This document shows, piece by piece, positions 1-8,312 of a stretch of DNA of 64,000 bases. The stretch's first letter is position 1. The number at the start of each line of letters is the position of its first letter. The stretch is from an uncultured Oscillospiraceae bacterium (GTDB lineage: Bacteria; Bacillota; Clostridia; Oscillospirales; Oscillospiraceae): positions 19,769 to 83,768 of the forward strand of contig CAJOIU010000008.1 of the NCBI GenBank assembly GCA_905234855.1. Reading direction: 5' to 3'. The position numbers were made by a program, and so were the translations under genes. The notes under the pieces are model-generated. The model was not told where the DNA came from and ran no database searches. It worked only from the letters and a program-made list of their open reading frames with translations.

Positions 1-1
1 C

Positions 2-247
2 TACGGCGCCCGCTGCTGCGAGTTCCTGTTCGGCAAGGCTGCCAAGCCCGCCGCGCTGGTCTATAAGGTCGTCTTCTGCATCATCCTCATCATCGGCTCC
101 ACGCTGGGTCTCGATCTCGTGTGGACGATCGGCGACGCGCTGAACGGCCTCATGGCGATCCCGAACCTCATCGCGCTGCTGGCGCTCTCCGGCGTGGTCA
201 TCAAGATCACGAAGGATTATTTCTCCAACAAGAAAAATCTCGAATGA
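2..247 (+). CDS. AGCS sodium:alanine/glycine symporter, C-terminal fragment
   Basis: The reading frame is open from the window edge and ends at TGA 245-247, giving the last 81 residues of a membrane protein. Two hydrophobic segments are visible (around VVFCIILIIGSTLGL and IALLALSGVVI), followed by a basic tail ITKDYFSNKKNLE. The pattern, with the sequence LDLVWTIGDALNGLMAIPN between the helices, is what I recognise from the C-terminus of AGCS (Na+/alanine) symporters, which bring in small amino acids with sodium. The N-terminal part lies outside the window, so substrate cannot be assessed. A strong hairpin follows directly. Confidence 0.8.
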   Translation, partial: YGARCCEFLFGKAAKPAALVYKVVFCIILIIGSTLGLDLVWTIGDALNGLMAIPNLIALLALSGVVIKITKDYFSNKKNLE

Positions 248-301
248 GAAGGCGGCCGTCCTGCCTCCGGCCATGTCGGAGGCGGGGTGGCGGCGATGAT
301 C

Positions 302-330
302 GAAAACCGCGGCGCTTCGCCGCGGTTTTC
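302..330 (+). terminator. Terminator hairpin after the AGCS gene
   Basis: GAAAACCGCGGCG-CTT-CGCCGCGGTTTTC is a near-perfect GC-rich inverted repeat with A-rich and T-rich flanks, placed 55 bases after the symporter stop and just before the next promoter. Confidence 0.75.
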
Positions 331-333
331 GCG

Positions 334-362
334 TTGACTTGCGGGACGGATTTCTTTATACT
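334..362 (+). promoter_or_regulatory. SigA-type promoter of the tetR-family gene
   Basis: TTGACT (334-339), 17-base spacer, TATACT (357-362). The expected transcription start near 369 lies downstream of the ATG at 364, which argues for the GTG start at 394. Confidence 0.7.
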
Positions 363-393
363 GATGACATATATCACGGAGGGGGTGTACGCT

Positions 394-981
394 GTGCCGA
401 GAAAAAACGGCAGGAACACCAAAGCCCGCATCGTGGCGGCGGCGTGGAAGCTGTTCTACGAGCAGGGCTACGACGATACGACGGTGGAGGATATCATCTT
501 TGAATCCGAGACCTCGAAGGGCTCGTTCTATCACTATTTCGAGGGAAAGGACGCGCTGCTGGGCTCCCTTTCGATGCTGTTCGACGAGAAATACGACGCG
601 CTGCTGGTGACCATGGACACGGAAATGGATGCGGTGGAGGCGCTGCTGTATCTGAACCGGGAACTGTTTACCATGATCGACAACAGCGTATCGATGGAGC
701 TTCTGGCGCGGCTGCTGTCCACCCAGCTCGTGACCCGGGGCGAGCGTCATCTGCTGGATCGGAACCGAACGTATTTCAAGCTCCTGCATCGGATCGTGAA
801 GCAGGGACAGGAGCGGGGCGAGCTGCGCGCCGATATCACGACGAACGAGATTGTTTCCGGGTATGCTATGTTCGAGCGGGCGCTGATGTATGATTGGTGC
901 CTCACGAACGGAGCCTATGCACTTTCGAAGTATGCGGCGGATATGATGCCGATGCTGCTGGACGGATATCGCGTTAAATAA
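394..981 (+). CDS. TetR/AcrR family transcriptional regulator
   Basis: A 195-residue DNA-binding protein. Residues 10-55 form the typical TetR helix-turn-helix (TKARIVAAAWKLFYEQGY, then SKGSFYHYFEGKDALL), followed by an all-helical ligand/dimer domain. The GTG at 394 was chosen over the ORF-track start because a GGAGGGGG ribosome binding site sits 8 bases upstream and the promoter at 334-362 would start the RNA after the earlier ATG. It lies upstream of putP on the same strand, separated by a region with a long palindrome that may be its operator (inference). The ligand is unknown. TetR-family assignment is secure; the target is not. Confidence 0.88.
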   Translation: MPRKNGRNTKARIVAAAWKLFYEQGYDDTTVEDIIFESETSKGSFYHYFEGKDALLGSLSMLFDEKYDALLVTMDTEMDAVEALLYLNRELFTMIDNSVSMELLARLLSTQLVTRGERHLLDRNRTYFKLLHRIVKQGQERGELRADITTNEIVSGYAMFERALMYDWCLTNGAYALSKYAADMMPMLLDGYRVK

Positions 982-1057
982 TTAATTTATAATTCGTACT
1001 TTTGTTAGTTTAGGTAAACGTCTGGTAAAAAATGTAGTAAAACCAATAGATTAGCGT

Positions 1058-1100
1058 ACGGTTATGATAACCGTGTATAGACTAAAGTCTATACACGGTT
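1058..1100. promoter_or_regulatory. Overlapping palindromes upstream of putP (candidate TetR operator or terminator)
   Basis: Two inverted repeats share the bases AACCGT. The first is ACGGTTA-TGA-TAACCGT (1058-1074). The second has perfect 15-base arms, AACCGTGTATAGACT-AA-AGTCTATACACGGTT (1069-1100). It ends 5 bases before the -35 element of the putP promoter and has no T-run, so an operator fits better than a terminator. Confidence 0.5.
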
Positions 1101-1105
1101 CTGTA

Positions 1106-1134
1106 TTTACGTTCAGTTTCTTTTCTGCTATAAT
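1106..1134 (+). promoter_or_regulatory. Promoter of putP
   Basis: TTTACG (1106-1111), 17-base spacer, TATAAT (1129-1134), about 50 bases before the putP start. Confidence 0.65.
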
Positions 1135-1186
1135 ATCCTCAAATCCTCCCATGGGATAGAGAAGGGAGGAGAGAAAGGATTTCGTC

Positions 1187-2668
1187 ATGCGTATTTCTGA
1201 AGTTGTCGTATTCATCGTTTATCTGATTTTTATGATCGGCATAGGCGTCTATTTCTTCCTCCGCAGCAAGAACACCGGTGAGAAGGGCTATTTCCTCGGC
1301 GGCCGCGCCATGGGGCCTTGGGTCTCCGCGCTGTCGGCCGGTGCGTCCGATATGAGCGCGTGGGTGCTGATGGGGCTTCCCGCCTCGATCTATGCGCTGG
1401 GCATCGGGCAGATCTGGATCGCGGTCGGCCTTGCCATCGGCTATGCGTTGAGCTGGATCCTTGAGGCGCCGCGTCTTCGCCGCTTCTCCATCGTGGCAAA
1501 CGACTCCATCACGATCCCCCAGTATCTCACGAACCGCTTCCTGTCGAAGTCGAAGGCGGTGCAGATCATCTGTGCGGTCATCTTCCTGTTTGCCTATACG
1601 ATTTACGCCGCCTCCAGCATCAAGGCCTGCGGCACGCTTTTCAGCACCGTGATCGACGGCCTCAGCCCGAATGTGGCCATGTATATCGCCGGGCTCATCA
1701 TCATCAGCTATACGTTCCTCGGCGGCTTTTCCGCCGTCTGCTGGACGGACTTCTTCCAAGGTCTTCTGATGCTGGGTGCGCTGCTCATCGCGCCGATCTT
1801 CGCGGTGTTCATGCTCGATACCGCCGGGGCGTCCAGCGTGGCGCAGATCACCGCCGAGACGCAGAATTTCTGGAATCCCGTGGCGAGCTGGCAGGATATC
1901 GTTTCCGGCTTTGCTTGGGGCATAGGCTACTTCGGAATGCCCCATATCATCATCCGATTCATGTCGGTGGAGTCCCAGAAGTCGCTGAAGAAATCGGCTC
2001 GCATCGGCATCACATGGACTACCCTTATCCTCATCTTCGCGGTGATCGTAGGTGTTGTCGGCCGCATCTTCCTCGGCATGAACGAGGAGATCGCCGAAAA
2101 CTCCACGGTGTTCCTCACCATGGTTCGCCAGATCTTCCCGGGGGTCATTTCCGGCCTGCTGCTTTCCGCGATTCTCGCAGCGGCCATGTCCACCGCGGAC
2201 AGCCAGCTTCTGGCCGCTGCCTCCGCCTTTGCCAGCGATGTGTATAAGCCGGTGATCCGCAGGAATCAGGCCACCGATAAGGAAATGCTGTGGGCGGGAC
2301 GCTATGTGGTGCTCGTCATCGCGGTCATCGCGGTCATCATCGCCTCCAACCCGAACGCCGGTTCCATCATGAGCCTTGTCTCGAACGCATGGGGCGTCTT
2401 CGGCGCGGCTTTCGGCCCGGTCATCATGCTCAGCCTGTTCTGGAAGCGCTTCACCTTCTCCGGCGCGGTGGCGGGCATCGTCGTCGGCGCGGCGGTGGAT
2501 ATCCTGTGGCTGGCGTTCCTCTCTGGCACGGGGGTCTATGAGATCCTCCCCGGCGCGGTTGCAGGTCTCATCGCGGCGGTGATCACCTCCCTGTGCTCCA
2601 AAGCGCCGGGTGCGGAGGTCGAAGCCCTGTTTGACCAAGCAATGGCTTATGAGGAAGCGGAAGCTTGA
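1187..2668 (+). CDS. putP: Sodium/proline symporter (SSS family)
   Basis: A 493-residue integral membrane protein with about 13 hydrophobic segments, the normal length for PutP. It carries family signatures: YFLGGRAMGPWVSALSAGASDMSAW near residues 33-60, NDSITIPQYLTNRF near 105-118, and SAILAAAMSTADSQLLAAAS near 325-345. These proteins import L-proline with Na+ across the cytoplasmic membrane. The start is preceded by GGGAGGAGAGAAAGG. The gene is monocistronic: it has its own promoter and is followed by a hairpin terminator. The TetR-type gene upstream could regulate it through the palindrome at 1069-1100. Family assignment is confident; proline specificity is inferred from similarity to PutP. 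Confidence 0.92.
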   Translation: MRISEVVVFIVYLIFMIGIGVYFFLRSKNTGEKGYFLGGRAMGPWVSALSAGASDMSAWVLMGLPASIYALGIGQIWIAVGLAIGYALSWILEAPRLRRFSIVANDSITIPQYLTNRFLSKSKAVQIICAVIFLFAYTIYAASSIKACGTLFSTVIDGLSPNVAMYIAGLIIISYTFLGGFSAVCWTDFFQGLLMLGALLIAPIFAVFMLDTAGASSVAQITAETQNFWNPVASWQDIVSGFAWGIGYFGMPHIIIRFMSVESQKSLKKSARIGITWTTLILIFAVIVGVVGRIFLGMNEEIAENSTVFLTMVRQIFPGVISGLLLSAILAAAMSTADSQLLAAASAFASDVYKPVIRRNQATDKEMLWAGRYVVLVIAVIAVIIASNPNAGSIMSLVSNAWGVFGAAFGPVIMLSLFWKRFTFSGAVAGIVVGAAVDILWLAFLSGTGVYEILPGAVAGLIAAVITSLCSKAPGAEVEALFDQAMAYEEAEA

Positions 2669-2683
2669 ACATAGCAAAACCAC

Positions 2684-2714
2684 AACGGCGCGGCGAAATT
2701 GCCGCGCCGTTTTT
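2684..2714 (+). terminator. Terminator of putP
   Basis: AACGGCGCGGC-GAAATT-GCCGCGCCGTTTTTG, a strong hairpin followed by a T-run, 16 bases after the putP stop. Confidence 0.85.
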
Positions 2715-2810
2715 GCGGTCGGACGGGAAATTCCCATAAAACCGATAGGTATTGTGGAAACTGCACAGATTTGCATTGGAAGTAACGGGAAAAAACCGAT
2801 AAACTGAAGG

Positions 2811-2840
2811 TTGACAAAGGGGAAAGCGAAGGACTATAAT
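2811..2840 (+). promoter_or_regulatory. Promoter of the T-box/metNIQ transcript
   Basis: TTGACA (2811-2816), 18-base spacer, TATAAT (2835-2840). Confidence 0.8.
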
Positions 2841-2849
2841 AAACGCAAC

Positions 2850-3138
2850 CTCCGCGGGGAGGGAAATTTCATATCACCAAAGGCTGTGAAGAGAAGAGTA
2901 GGCAAGAGGTTATGCCGCAGAGAGTCCCGGGAGCTGTGAAGGGATGCAGAGGGCTTGCCGAACATGGTCTCGGAGCCGTGCGGGCGATAGGTAGTCCGCA
3001 ACGGGCGCGCCCGTAACAGCGCAGGGGTTTGCTGGAACTCCGCAAGGCGCATGCCGCGAGGCATGGGCGAAGCAAGGTGGTACCACGGCGCGTGAAAGCG
3101 TTCGTCCTTGATGATGATTCATTGAGGGCGTTTTTTTG
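2850..3138 (+). ncRNA. T-box riboswitch leader, probably methionine-responsive
   Basis: The leader has the diagnostic T-box sequence AAGGTGGTACCACGG (3074-3088), Stem I elements GAGAAGAGTAGG and GAGAGTCCCGG, and a final hairpin CGTCCTTGAT / ATTGAGGGCG (3103-3130) followed by seven Ts. The triplet between GAAC and GTCTCGGAGCC, the usual place of the specifier, is ATG (2964-2966), matching tRNA-Met. Uncharged tRNA-Met would bind and stabilise the antiterminator, switching on the methionine importer genes that follow 18 bases later. The specifier placement is by eye, without a structure model, but agrees with the downstream genes. Confidence 0.9.
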
Positions 3139-3155
3139 TTTGCAGGGGAGGAAAC

Positions 3156-4172
3156 ATGGGAGAGAAGATCATAGAGCTCCAAGGGCTGTGCAAGACCTTC
3201 GGCACAGGCGACGGCGCGGTGGAGGCGCTCAAGGATATCCATATCGACATCGAAAAGGGCGATATCTTTGGCATCATCGGCCTGTCCGGCGCGGGGAAAA
3301 GTACCTTGGTTCGATGTATCAACCTTTTGGAGCGGCCGAGCAGCGGCCGCGTGATCGTGAACGGGCTGGACATGACCGCTCTTTCCGAGCGGGAGCTGCG
3401 GAAGGCGCGGCAGTCCATCAGCATGATCTTTCAGGGCTTCAACCTGCTGATGCAGCGCACGTCGCTGGAAAACATCTGTTTCCCGATGGAGCTGGCTGGG
3501 GTGAAGAAGGAGGAGGCGCGCAAAAAGGCGCGGGAGCTTCTGGAGATCGTGGATCTGCCTGATAAGGCGGACGCCTATCCCGTGCAGCTCTCCGGCGGGC
3601 AGAAGCAGCGCATCGCCATTGCCCGCGCGCTGGCGAGCGACCCGCAGGTGCTTCTGTGCGACGAGGCCACCAGCGCCCTTGATCCGAAAACGACTCAGTC
3701 CATACTGGAGCTGCTGAAGCGGCTCAACCGCGCGCTGGGCGTCACGGTGGTGGTCATCACCCATGAGATGCGCGTGGTGGAGCAGATCTGCAACCGGGTC
3801 GCTATCCTCGACGGTGGCGTGGTGCAGGAGACCGGCTTTGTGGCTGATGTGTTCTCGAATCCCAAAACGGAGGCCGGGCGCCGGCTTGTGCTGCCGGAGG
3901 GGGAAAAGATCCACGTCCTACCGCAGAATCGGCTGGTGCGTTTGGTGTTCAACGGCATGGCCGCCGATGAGCCGATCATATCCACCCTCGCCATCGAGCA
4001 GGGGATCCGTCTCAATATCATGAGCGCGGATACGCGCTCTATCGGGGAAAAGACCTTCGGCAATATGGTGCTTGGCCTGCCGGAGGATGAGACGGAGGCG
4101 GCAAGGGCGCTGATTTATCTCCGGGAGATTCCCGGCGTGACCGCGGAGGAGGTGACCGACTATGTTCAGTGA
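3156..4172 (+). CDS. metN: Methionine ABC transporter ATP-binding protein
   Basis: A 338-residue ABC ATPase that powers methionine uptake with MetI and MetQ. Visible motifs: Walker A GLSGAGKST near residue 43, ABC signature LSGGQKQR near 146, Walker B VLLCDEATSALD near 165, and the switch His in VITHEMR near 205. Residues from about 265 onward form the C-terminal ACT-like domain (NIL) that lets methionine inhibit its own import in this family. The start has GGGGAGGAAAC just before it. It lies behind a T-box with a Met specifier and overlaps metI by 11 bases, so methionine is the expected substrate. Confidence 0.95.
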   Translation: MGEKIIELQGLCKTFGTGDGAVEALKDIHIDIEKGDIFGIIGLSGAGKSTLVRCINLLERPSSGRVIVNGLDMTALSERELRKARQSISMIFQGFNLLMQRTSLENICFPMELAGVKKEEARKKARELLEIVDLPDKADAYPVQLSGGQKQRIAIARALASDPQVLLCDEATSALDPKTTQSILELLKRLNRALGVTVVVITHEMRVVEQICNRVAILDGGVVQETGFVADVFSNPKTEAGRRLVLPEGEKIHVLPQNRLVRLVFNGMAADEPIISTLAIEQGIRLNIMSADTRSIGEKTFGNMVLGLPEDETEAARALIYLREIPGVTAEEVTDYVQ

Positions 4173-4851
4173 GGCGAATGTGGCCTTGCTGCAGAACATC
4201 GTCCGGGAGGATCTTCTGCATGCCATCTGGGAGACGCTGTATATGACCTTCGTGCCGACGGTGATCGCGTTTGTGATCGGCCTGCCGCTGGGCATCCTCC
4301 TCGTCACCGGCGAGGAGGGCGGCATCCGGCCGCTGCCGAAAGCGCTGATGAAGGCGCTGAATGTCGTCATCAATCTGCTGCGCTCCGTGCCGTTTCTGAT
4401 CCTGCTGGTGGTGGTGCTGCCGGTATCGAAATTCATCATGGGGACGACGGTGGGTTCGCCTGCCATGCTGGTGCCGCTGTCCATCGCGGCCTTTCCCTTT
4501 GTGGCGCGCATCGTGGAGACCTCGATCCGCGAGGTGGACAAGGGCGTGATCGAGGCGGCGCAGGCCATGGGCGCGAGTCCCTTCCAGATCGTATGGAAGG
4601 TGCTGATCCCGGAGGCAAAGCCTGCCCTCATCTCCAATTTTATGGTGGCGCTCATCACGATCTTCGGCTATGGCGCCATGGCGGGTATCGTCGGCGGCGG
4701 CGGCCTCGGCGCCATCGCGGTGAACTATGGCTATTACCGCCGCAGACAGCTTGTGCTGTTCTTCGCGGTGATCCTCATGATCATCATCGTGCAGGCGCTG
4801 CAAAGCGCGGGCAATACCGTTACCCGCAAATCGGATAAACGCATCCGATAG
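4162..4851 (+). CDS. metI: Methionine ABC transporter permease
   Basis: A 229-residue permease with five to six hydrophobic helices. The EAA coupling motif is visible as EAAQAMGASPFQIVWKVLIP near residues 132-152, which docks on the MetN ATPase. Length and order (metN-metI-metQ) match the known MetNIQ importers. Its start lies inside the end of metN in another frame, so the two are probably translationally coupled. The closing residues are basic (RKSDKRIR), expected for a cytoplasmic tail. Confidence 0.94.
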   Translation: MFSEANVALLQNIVREDLLHAIWETLYMTFVPTVIAFVIGLPLGILLVTGEEGGIRPLPKALMKALNVVINLLRSVPFLILLVVVLPVSKFIMGTTVGSPAMLVPLSIAAFPFVARIVETSIREVDKGVIEAAQAMGASPFQIVWKVLIPEAKPALISNFMVALITIFGYGAMAGIVGGGGLGAIAVNYGYYRRRQLVLFFAVILMIIIVQALQSAGNTVTRKSDKRIR

Positions 4852-4912
4852 CCTTTCTTTACGCGCAAATCCCTTACTATATAAAATTCAATCATCAAAA
4901 GGAGAAAAAGAC

Positions 4913-5725
4913 ATGAAAAAGACTCTTGCCCTCGTGCTGAGCGTCGTGCTGATCCTTGCGCTGGCCGTTGGCTGCGGCAGCAAGGCGGCAGAATCCAAGA
5001 CCATCAAGGTCGCCGCTTCCCCCACGCCCCACGCGGAGATCCTCGCCATTGCGAAGGATATCCTCGCCGAGCAGGGCTATGACCTTGAGATCATCGAGTA
5101 TACCGACTATGTCCAGCCCAATCTGGTGGTGGACAGCGGCGAGCTTGACGCTAACTATTTCCAGCACACCCCGTACATGAACCAGTTCAACGAGGAAAAC
5201 GGCACGGAGATCGTCTCCGCCGGCCTCATCCACTATGAGCCCTTCGGCATTTTCGCCGGCAAGACCGCTTCCATCGACGCGCTGCCCGATGGCGCGAAGA
5301 TCAGCATCCCCAACGACGCCACGAACGGGGCCCGCGCGCTGCTGCTGCTCCAGCAGGAGGGCGTCATCACGCTGGCGGACGGCGCGGGCATTGAGGCCAC
5401 CGTTTATGATATCGTCGATAATCCCAAGAATGTGGAGATCGTCGAGATGGAGGCCGCGCAGCTTCCTTTGTCCCTCGGCGATGTCGATCTTGCGGTCATC
5501 AACGGCAACTATGCCCTTGACGCGGGCCTGAACCCCGCCACCGACGCGCTCGCCATCGAGGACGCTTCCGGCGATGCGGCGCAGTATTTCGCGAACCTCA
5601 TCGGCGTCAAGGCCGGCAATGAGAACAGCGAGGCCATCAAGGCGCTCGTGGCTGCCTGCCAGTCCGACGCGGTGCGCGACTTCATCAACGAGACCTATAA
5701 CGGCGCCGTTGTGCCCATTTTCTGA
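4913..5725 (+). CDS. metQ: Methionine-binding lipoprotein (NlpA family)
   Basis: A 270-residue substrate-binding lipoprotein. The N-terminus is a lipoprotein signal with lipobox LAVGC (Cys about 21). The mature part starts with TIKVAASPTPHAEIL, and VQPNLVVDSGELDANYFQHTPYM follows near residue 90, both typical of NlpA/MetQ. It captures methionine outside the membrane and passes it to MetI. A ribosome binding site AAAGGAGAAAAAGAC precedes the ATG. It is the last gene of the T-box-controlled operon and is followed by a strong terminator. Confidence 0.95.
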   Translation: MKKTLALVLSVVLILALAVGCGSKAAESKTIKVAASPTPHAEILAIAKDILAEQGYDLEIIEYTDYVQPNLVVDSGELDANYFQHTPYMNQFNEENGTEIVSAGLIHYEPFGIFAGKTASIDALPDGAKISIPNDATNGARALLLLQQEGVITLADGAGIEATVYDIVDNPKNVEIVEMEAAQLPLSLGDVDLAVINGNYALDAGLNPATDALAIEDASGDAAQYFANLIGVKAGNENSEAIKALVAACQSDAVRDFINETYNGAVVPIF

Positions 5726-5744
5726 GGTAAAACCCTGTAATGTT

Positions 5745-5776
5745 AACCCCCGTTGCTTGATTGCAACGGGGGTTTT
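5745..5776 (+). terminator. Terminator of metNIQ, overlapping the next promoter
   Basis: AACCCCCGTTGC-TTGA-TTGCAACGGGGGTTTT, a strong hairpin with a T-run. A plausible -35 (TTGATT 5757-5762) for the next gene lies inside it and pairs with TATAGT (5781-5786) at 18 bases. Confidence 0.88.
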
Positions 5777-5815
5777 GCGGTATAGTGTGGGCAGATCGAA
5801 GCGGAAGGAGCGACG

Positions 5816-6271
5816 ATGATGCTGAGCGAAAAGATTAAGGAGCTGCGCAAAGCGCAGGGAATGAGTCAGGAGGAGCTGGCTTCCCGGCTGCATGTGGTTC
5901 GGCAGACGGTATCGAAATGGGAGAAGGGTCTTTCCGTGCCGGATGCGGATATGCTCATAAGGCTCGCGGATGTGTTCGGCGTGAGCGTGACGCAGCTTTT
6001 GGGCGGCGTGGCCGGAACCGAGCCGCAGACCGCCTCGGCCGAGGAGCTGGACGCCGTGGCGCGGCAGCTTGCCGAGATCAACGAGCAGCTTGCCGTGAAA
6101 AACCGCCGCGCCCGCCGGATCTGGCGGACGGTCTGCATCGTGCTGGGCGTGATCGTGGCGGTGCAGATCCTTCTCATCGTGCTGGCTCTGACCTTCTCCG
6201 CCGTGCATGAGAGCGGCTCCGGCGCGGAACCCGTCACAGTCTATGAGGAGGTCGTTCAGCCGGAGGAATGA
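5816..6271 (+). CDS. XRE-family regulator with a C-terminal membrane anchor
   Basis: A 151-residue protein. Residues 4-60 are a Cro/CI-type helix-turn-helix (LRKAQGMSQEELASRLHVVRQTVSKWEKG). A short linker of helical character follows, then one strongly hydrophobic segment near 103-125 and a short acidic extracellular tail. This architecture of XRE domain plus one membrane helix is frequent in Clostridia, but its signal is unknown. Two ATGs stand in tandem; GGAAGGAG lies upstream and either may be used. It stands alone between metQ and the tRNA gene. Confidence 0.85.
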   Translation: MMLSEKIKELRKAQGMSQEELASRLHVVRQTVSKWEKGLSVPDADMLIRLADVFGVSVTQLLGGVAGTEPQTASAEELDAVARQLAEINEQLAVKNRRARRIWRTVCIVLGVIVAVQILLIVLALTFSAVHESGSGAEPVTVYEEVVQPEE

Positions 6272-6307
6272 TCGGCAAGATTTTTGCGCCATCGTCCAAA
6301 TTAATGC

Positions 6308-6336
6308 TTGACAAGGGACAGGTTCTGCGGTAGAAT
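6308..6336 (+). promoter_or_regulatory. Promoter of the tRNA-Val gene
   Basis: TTGACA (6308-6313), 17-base spacer, TAGAAT (6331-6336), 22 bases before the tRNA. Confidence 0.75.
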
Positions 6337-6358
6337 ATCCCTTGCTTGAAAGAGCTAT

Positions 6359-6434
6359 GGACGATTGGCGCAGCTGGTAGCGCATCCGCTTGACGTGCGG
6401 GAGGTCACAAGTTCGAGTCTTGTATCGTCCACCA
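6359..6434 (+). tRNA. tRNA-Val (anticodon GAC), CCA encoded
   Basis: A complete cloverleaf can be drawn. The acceptor stem is GGACGAT/ATCGTCC and the D stem GCGC/GCGC. The anticodon stem is TCCGC/GCGGG with loop TTGACGT, so the anticodon is GAC (6392-6394). The variable loop is AGGTC and the T arm is ACAAG-TTCGAGT-CTTGT. ACCA closes the gene. It reads GUC and GUU codons. A promoter lies upstream and a terminator downstream, so it is a single-gene unit. The ORF called at 6365 is a translation of this tRNA and is not a gene. Confidence 0.96.
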
Positions 6435-6436
6435 AC

Positions 6437-6467
6437 AAAACCACACCATATGGTGTGGTTTTTTGTT
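6437..6467 (+). terminator. Terminator of the tRNA gene
   Basis: AAAACCACACCATATGGTGTGGTTTTTTG, a perfect inverted repeat with a T-run, directly after the CCA end. Confidence 0.88.
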
Positions 6468-6644
6468 TTTGCGAGTGTTTGAATACAATATCTAGTGCTT
6501 CGCTATCAAAAATGGAGTTGAATGACCCATATTGTTTTGGATCGTCTTGATATCATCGCCGTTTTCTTTTTCTTACAGTATGTGGTATCATAAAGCCATG
6601 CAAAACAGCAGGATTACTAAACACGAGGAACAGGAGGGATTTGC

Positions 6645-8312
6645 ATGAAGGAAGTGAAAACGATCCTGAAGCGGATAGCGTTCTATTATCTGCTGCTGGC
6701 GATCAATATCATTCCCTGCGCCAGCGTGATCCCGGATCGCTTCCCGATGCGCAACCTCTCCACGATCTACCTGCTGATACTGTCCGTGTGCCTCGTTTTA
6801 TACTACGCACACCGCGTGTCGCCGACTGGCGGTCTTTCTGTTACGATGAAGTCGATTTCGTGGATGGGCCTTCTTTTGATTCTGCTTCGAGGAATAAAAT
6901 ACAGCGCGTTTTCGGAAGTGGGCGTATTGGCGCGGCATACGTGGTATCTTTACTATGTCCCGCTGCTCCTGCTCCCCCTGTTCCTGTTCTATATCTCGCT
7001 TCTTGTTTCGCCGAAAGAGCATGTGCGCATTTCATGGGTGTGGCGCCTGACGCTGTCGCTGACGGTCGTTCTCATCCTTTTGGTCGTGACGAACGATCTT
7101 CATCAGCTGGCTTTTCGGTTCCGGCCGGATTTCAGGAATTGGGACCGCGAGTATACCCACGGCTGGCTGTTTTACGCCGCGACCTTCTGGCAATATGCGC
7201 TCTATATGGCAGCGATCCTCATTTTGGTGAACAAATGCCGCATCGGCAGTTCCAAAAAGAATGCGTGGATCATTCTGATCCCATTTGCGATCGGTATCGC
7301 GATGAATGTTCTTTTGTTCACCGAAAGAATGCCGAGGCTGAACGGATCTTATATCATCGAGTTTCCCGAGGCGCTTATCTGTATGACGGCGGCTGTGCTG
7401 GAATGCTGTATACAGTTGGGTCTGATCCCGACAAACACGAACTACGGCAGGCTGTTTCCCTTTTTTTCGATTTCCGCGCAGATCACGGATCAAAACGGAA
7501 CCCCCGTGTATGTCTCCCGTTCGGCGCTCCCATTGGCGCATGCGCAATTCGCCATGGAAAGCGGTGCGCGGATCGATGCGCACACGGTATTGCATAAGAT
7601 GCAGCTTCCCGGAGGCTTCGGCTTTTGGCAGGACGATATGACGGAGCTGGATCGGCTGAACGCGGCGCTAGCGGAGGCGAAGGAAGCTCTGGCGCAGGAG
7701 GCGGAGGTGATCCGCCTGCGCAATGAATTGAAGCAGCGGCAAACAAAGATCGAACAGCGAACGCTGGTGTATGACACGATCGCCAAGCGGACCCAAAGGC
7801 AATCGCAGACGATCTCCCAGCTTGCGAAAACCGCTCGCCTGTCGTCGGACTCAGCAGTGAAGGAGGACTGCCGCCATCAGATCACGCTGCTCGGAGCATA
7901 TATAAAACGCTATGCAAATCTGATGCTTCTGTCGCAGGAGCGCAGCGTCATAGAGGTCGGAGAGCTTGGACTGTCCGTCTCGGAGGTGCTGCGCTATCTG
8001 AATAATTGCGGCATTCCGGGCGAGTTCATAAGCCACGCGGACGGCACGGTGTCGGCCGCTGCGGCGCTCTCAGTATTTGAAGCCTTTGAAACGCTGCTGG
8101 AAACCAACCTTTCGTGCCTGCAGGGCGTATTCGTCAATCTTTCCGAGCAGGAAAACGTGACCTTCAAAATGACCTTTGAAAATCTTTCCGAGCCGCTTTC
8201 TGACGAGGGGACACAGTGGCTTTTGACCGCCGGCGTCCTGAGCGAGATTCAGCGCGAGGACGACGTGACCTACATCTGTCTGACCCTGCCGAAAGGGGGC
8301 GAGACCGCATGA
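6645..8312 (+). CDS. Seven-helix membrane sensor protein with degenerate kinase-like C-terminus
   Basis: A 555-residue protein. About seven hydrophobic helices fill residues 10-255, resembling the N-terminal 7TM sensor region of some Firmicute histidine kinases. A coiled coil rich in Glu, Arg and Gln follows (about 330-385). The last 170 residues sit where a phosphoacceptor and ATPase domain would be, but I see no H-box and no N/G boxes. It is therefore probably a non-catalytic receptor partner of the kinase encoded next, which it overlaps by 4 bases (ATGA). The start has AGGAGGG 7 bases upstream. Function is inferred from context only. Confidence 0.7.
   Translation: MKEVKTILKRIAFYYLLLAINIIPCASVIPDRFPMRNLSTIYLLILSVCLVLYYAHRVSPTGGLSVTMKSISWMGLLLILLRGIKYSAFSEVGVLARHTWYLYYVPLLLLPLFLFYISLLVSPKEHVRISWVWRLTLSLTVVLILLVVTNDLHQLAFRFRPDFRNWDREYTHGWLFYAATFWQYALYMAAILILVNKCRIGSSKKNAWIILIPFAIGIAMNVLLFTERMPRLNGSYIIEFPEALICMTAAVLECCIQLGLIPTNTNYGRLFPFFSISAQITDQNGTPVYVSRSALPLAHAQFAMESGARIDAHTVLHKMQLPGGFGFWQDDMTELDRLNAALAEAKEALAQEAEVIRLRNELKQRQTKIEQRTLVYDTIAKRTQRQSQTISQLAKTARLSSDSAVKEDCRHQITLLGAYIKRYANLMLLSQERSVIEVGELGLSVSEVLRYLNNCGIPGEFISHADGTVSAAAALSVFEAFETLLETNLSCLQGVFVNLSEQENVTFKMTFENLSEPLSDEGTQWLLTAGVLSEIQREDDVTYICLTLPKGGETA

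Noticed and set aside
1058-1100. Palindrome upstream of putP as a simple terminator
   Set aside because: There is no T-run after it, and it abuts a promoter; kept as an operator candidate instead.
1139-2776. 545-residue minus-strand ORF opposite putP
   Set aside because: Arg/Asp/His-rich shadow frame typical of GC-rich coding DNA; the opposite frame is a clear PutP.
6365-6550. 61-residue ORF MAQLVAHPLDVREVTSSS...
   Set aside because: It is the translation of the tRNA-Val gene and its terminator, a well-known false ORF.
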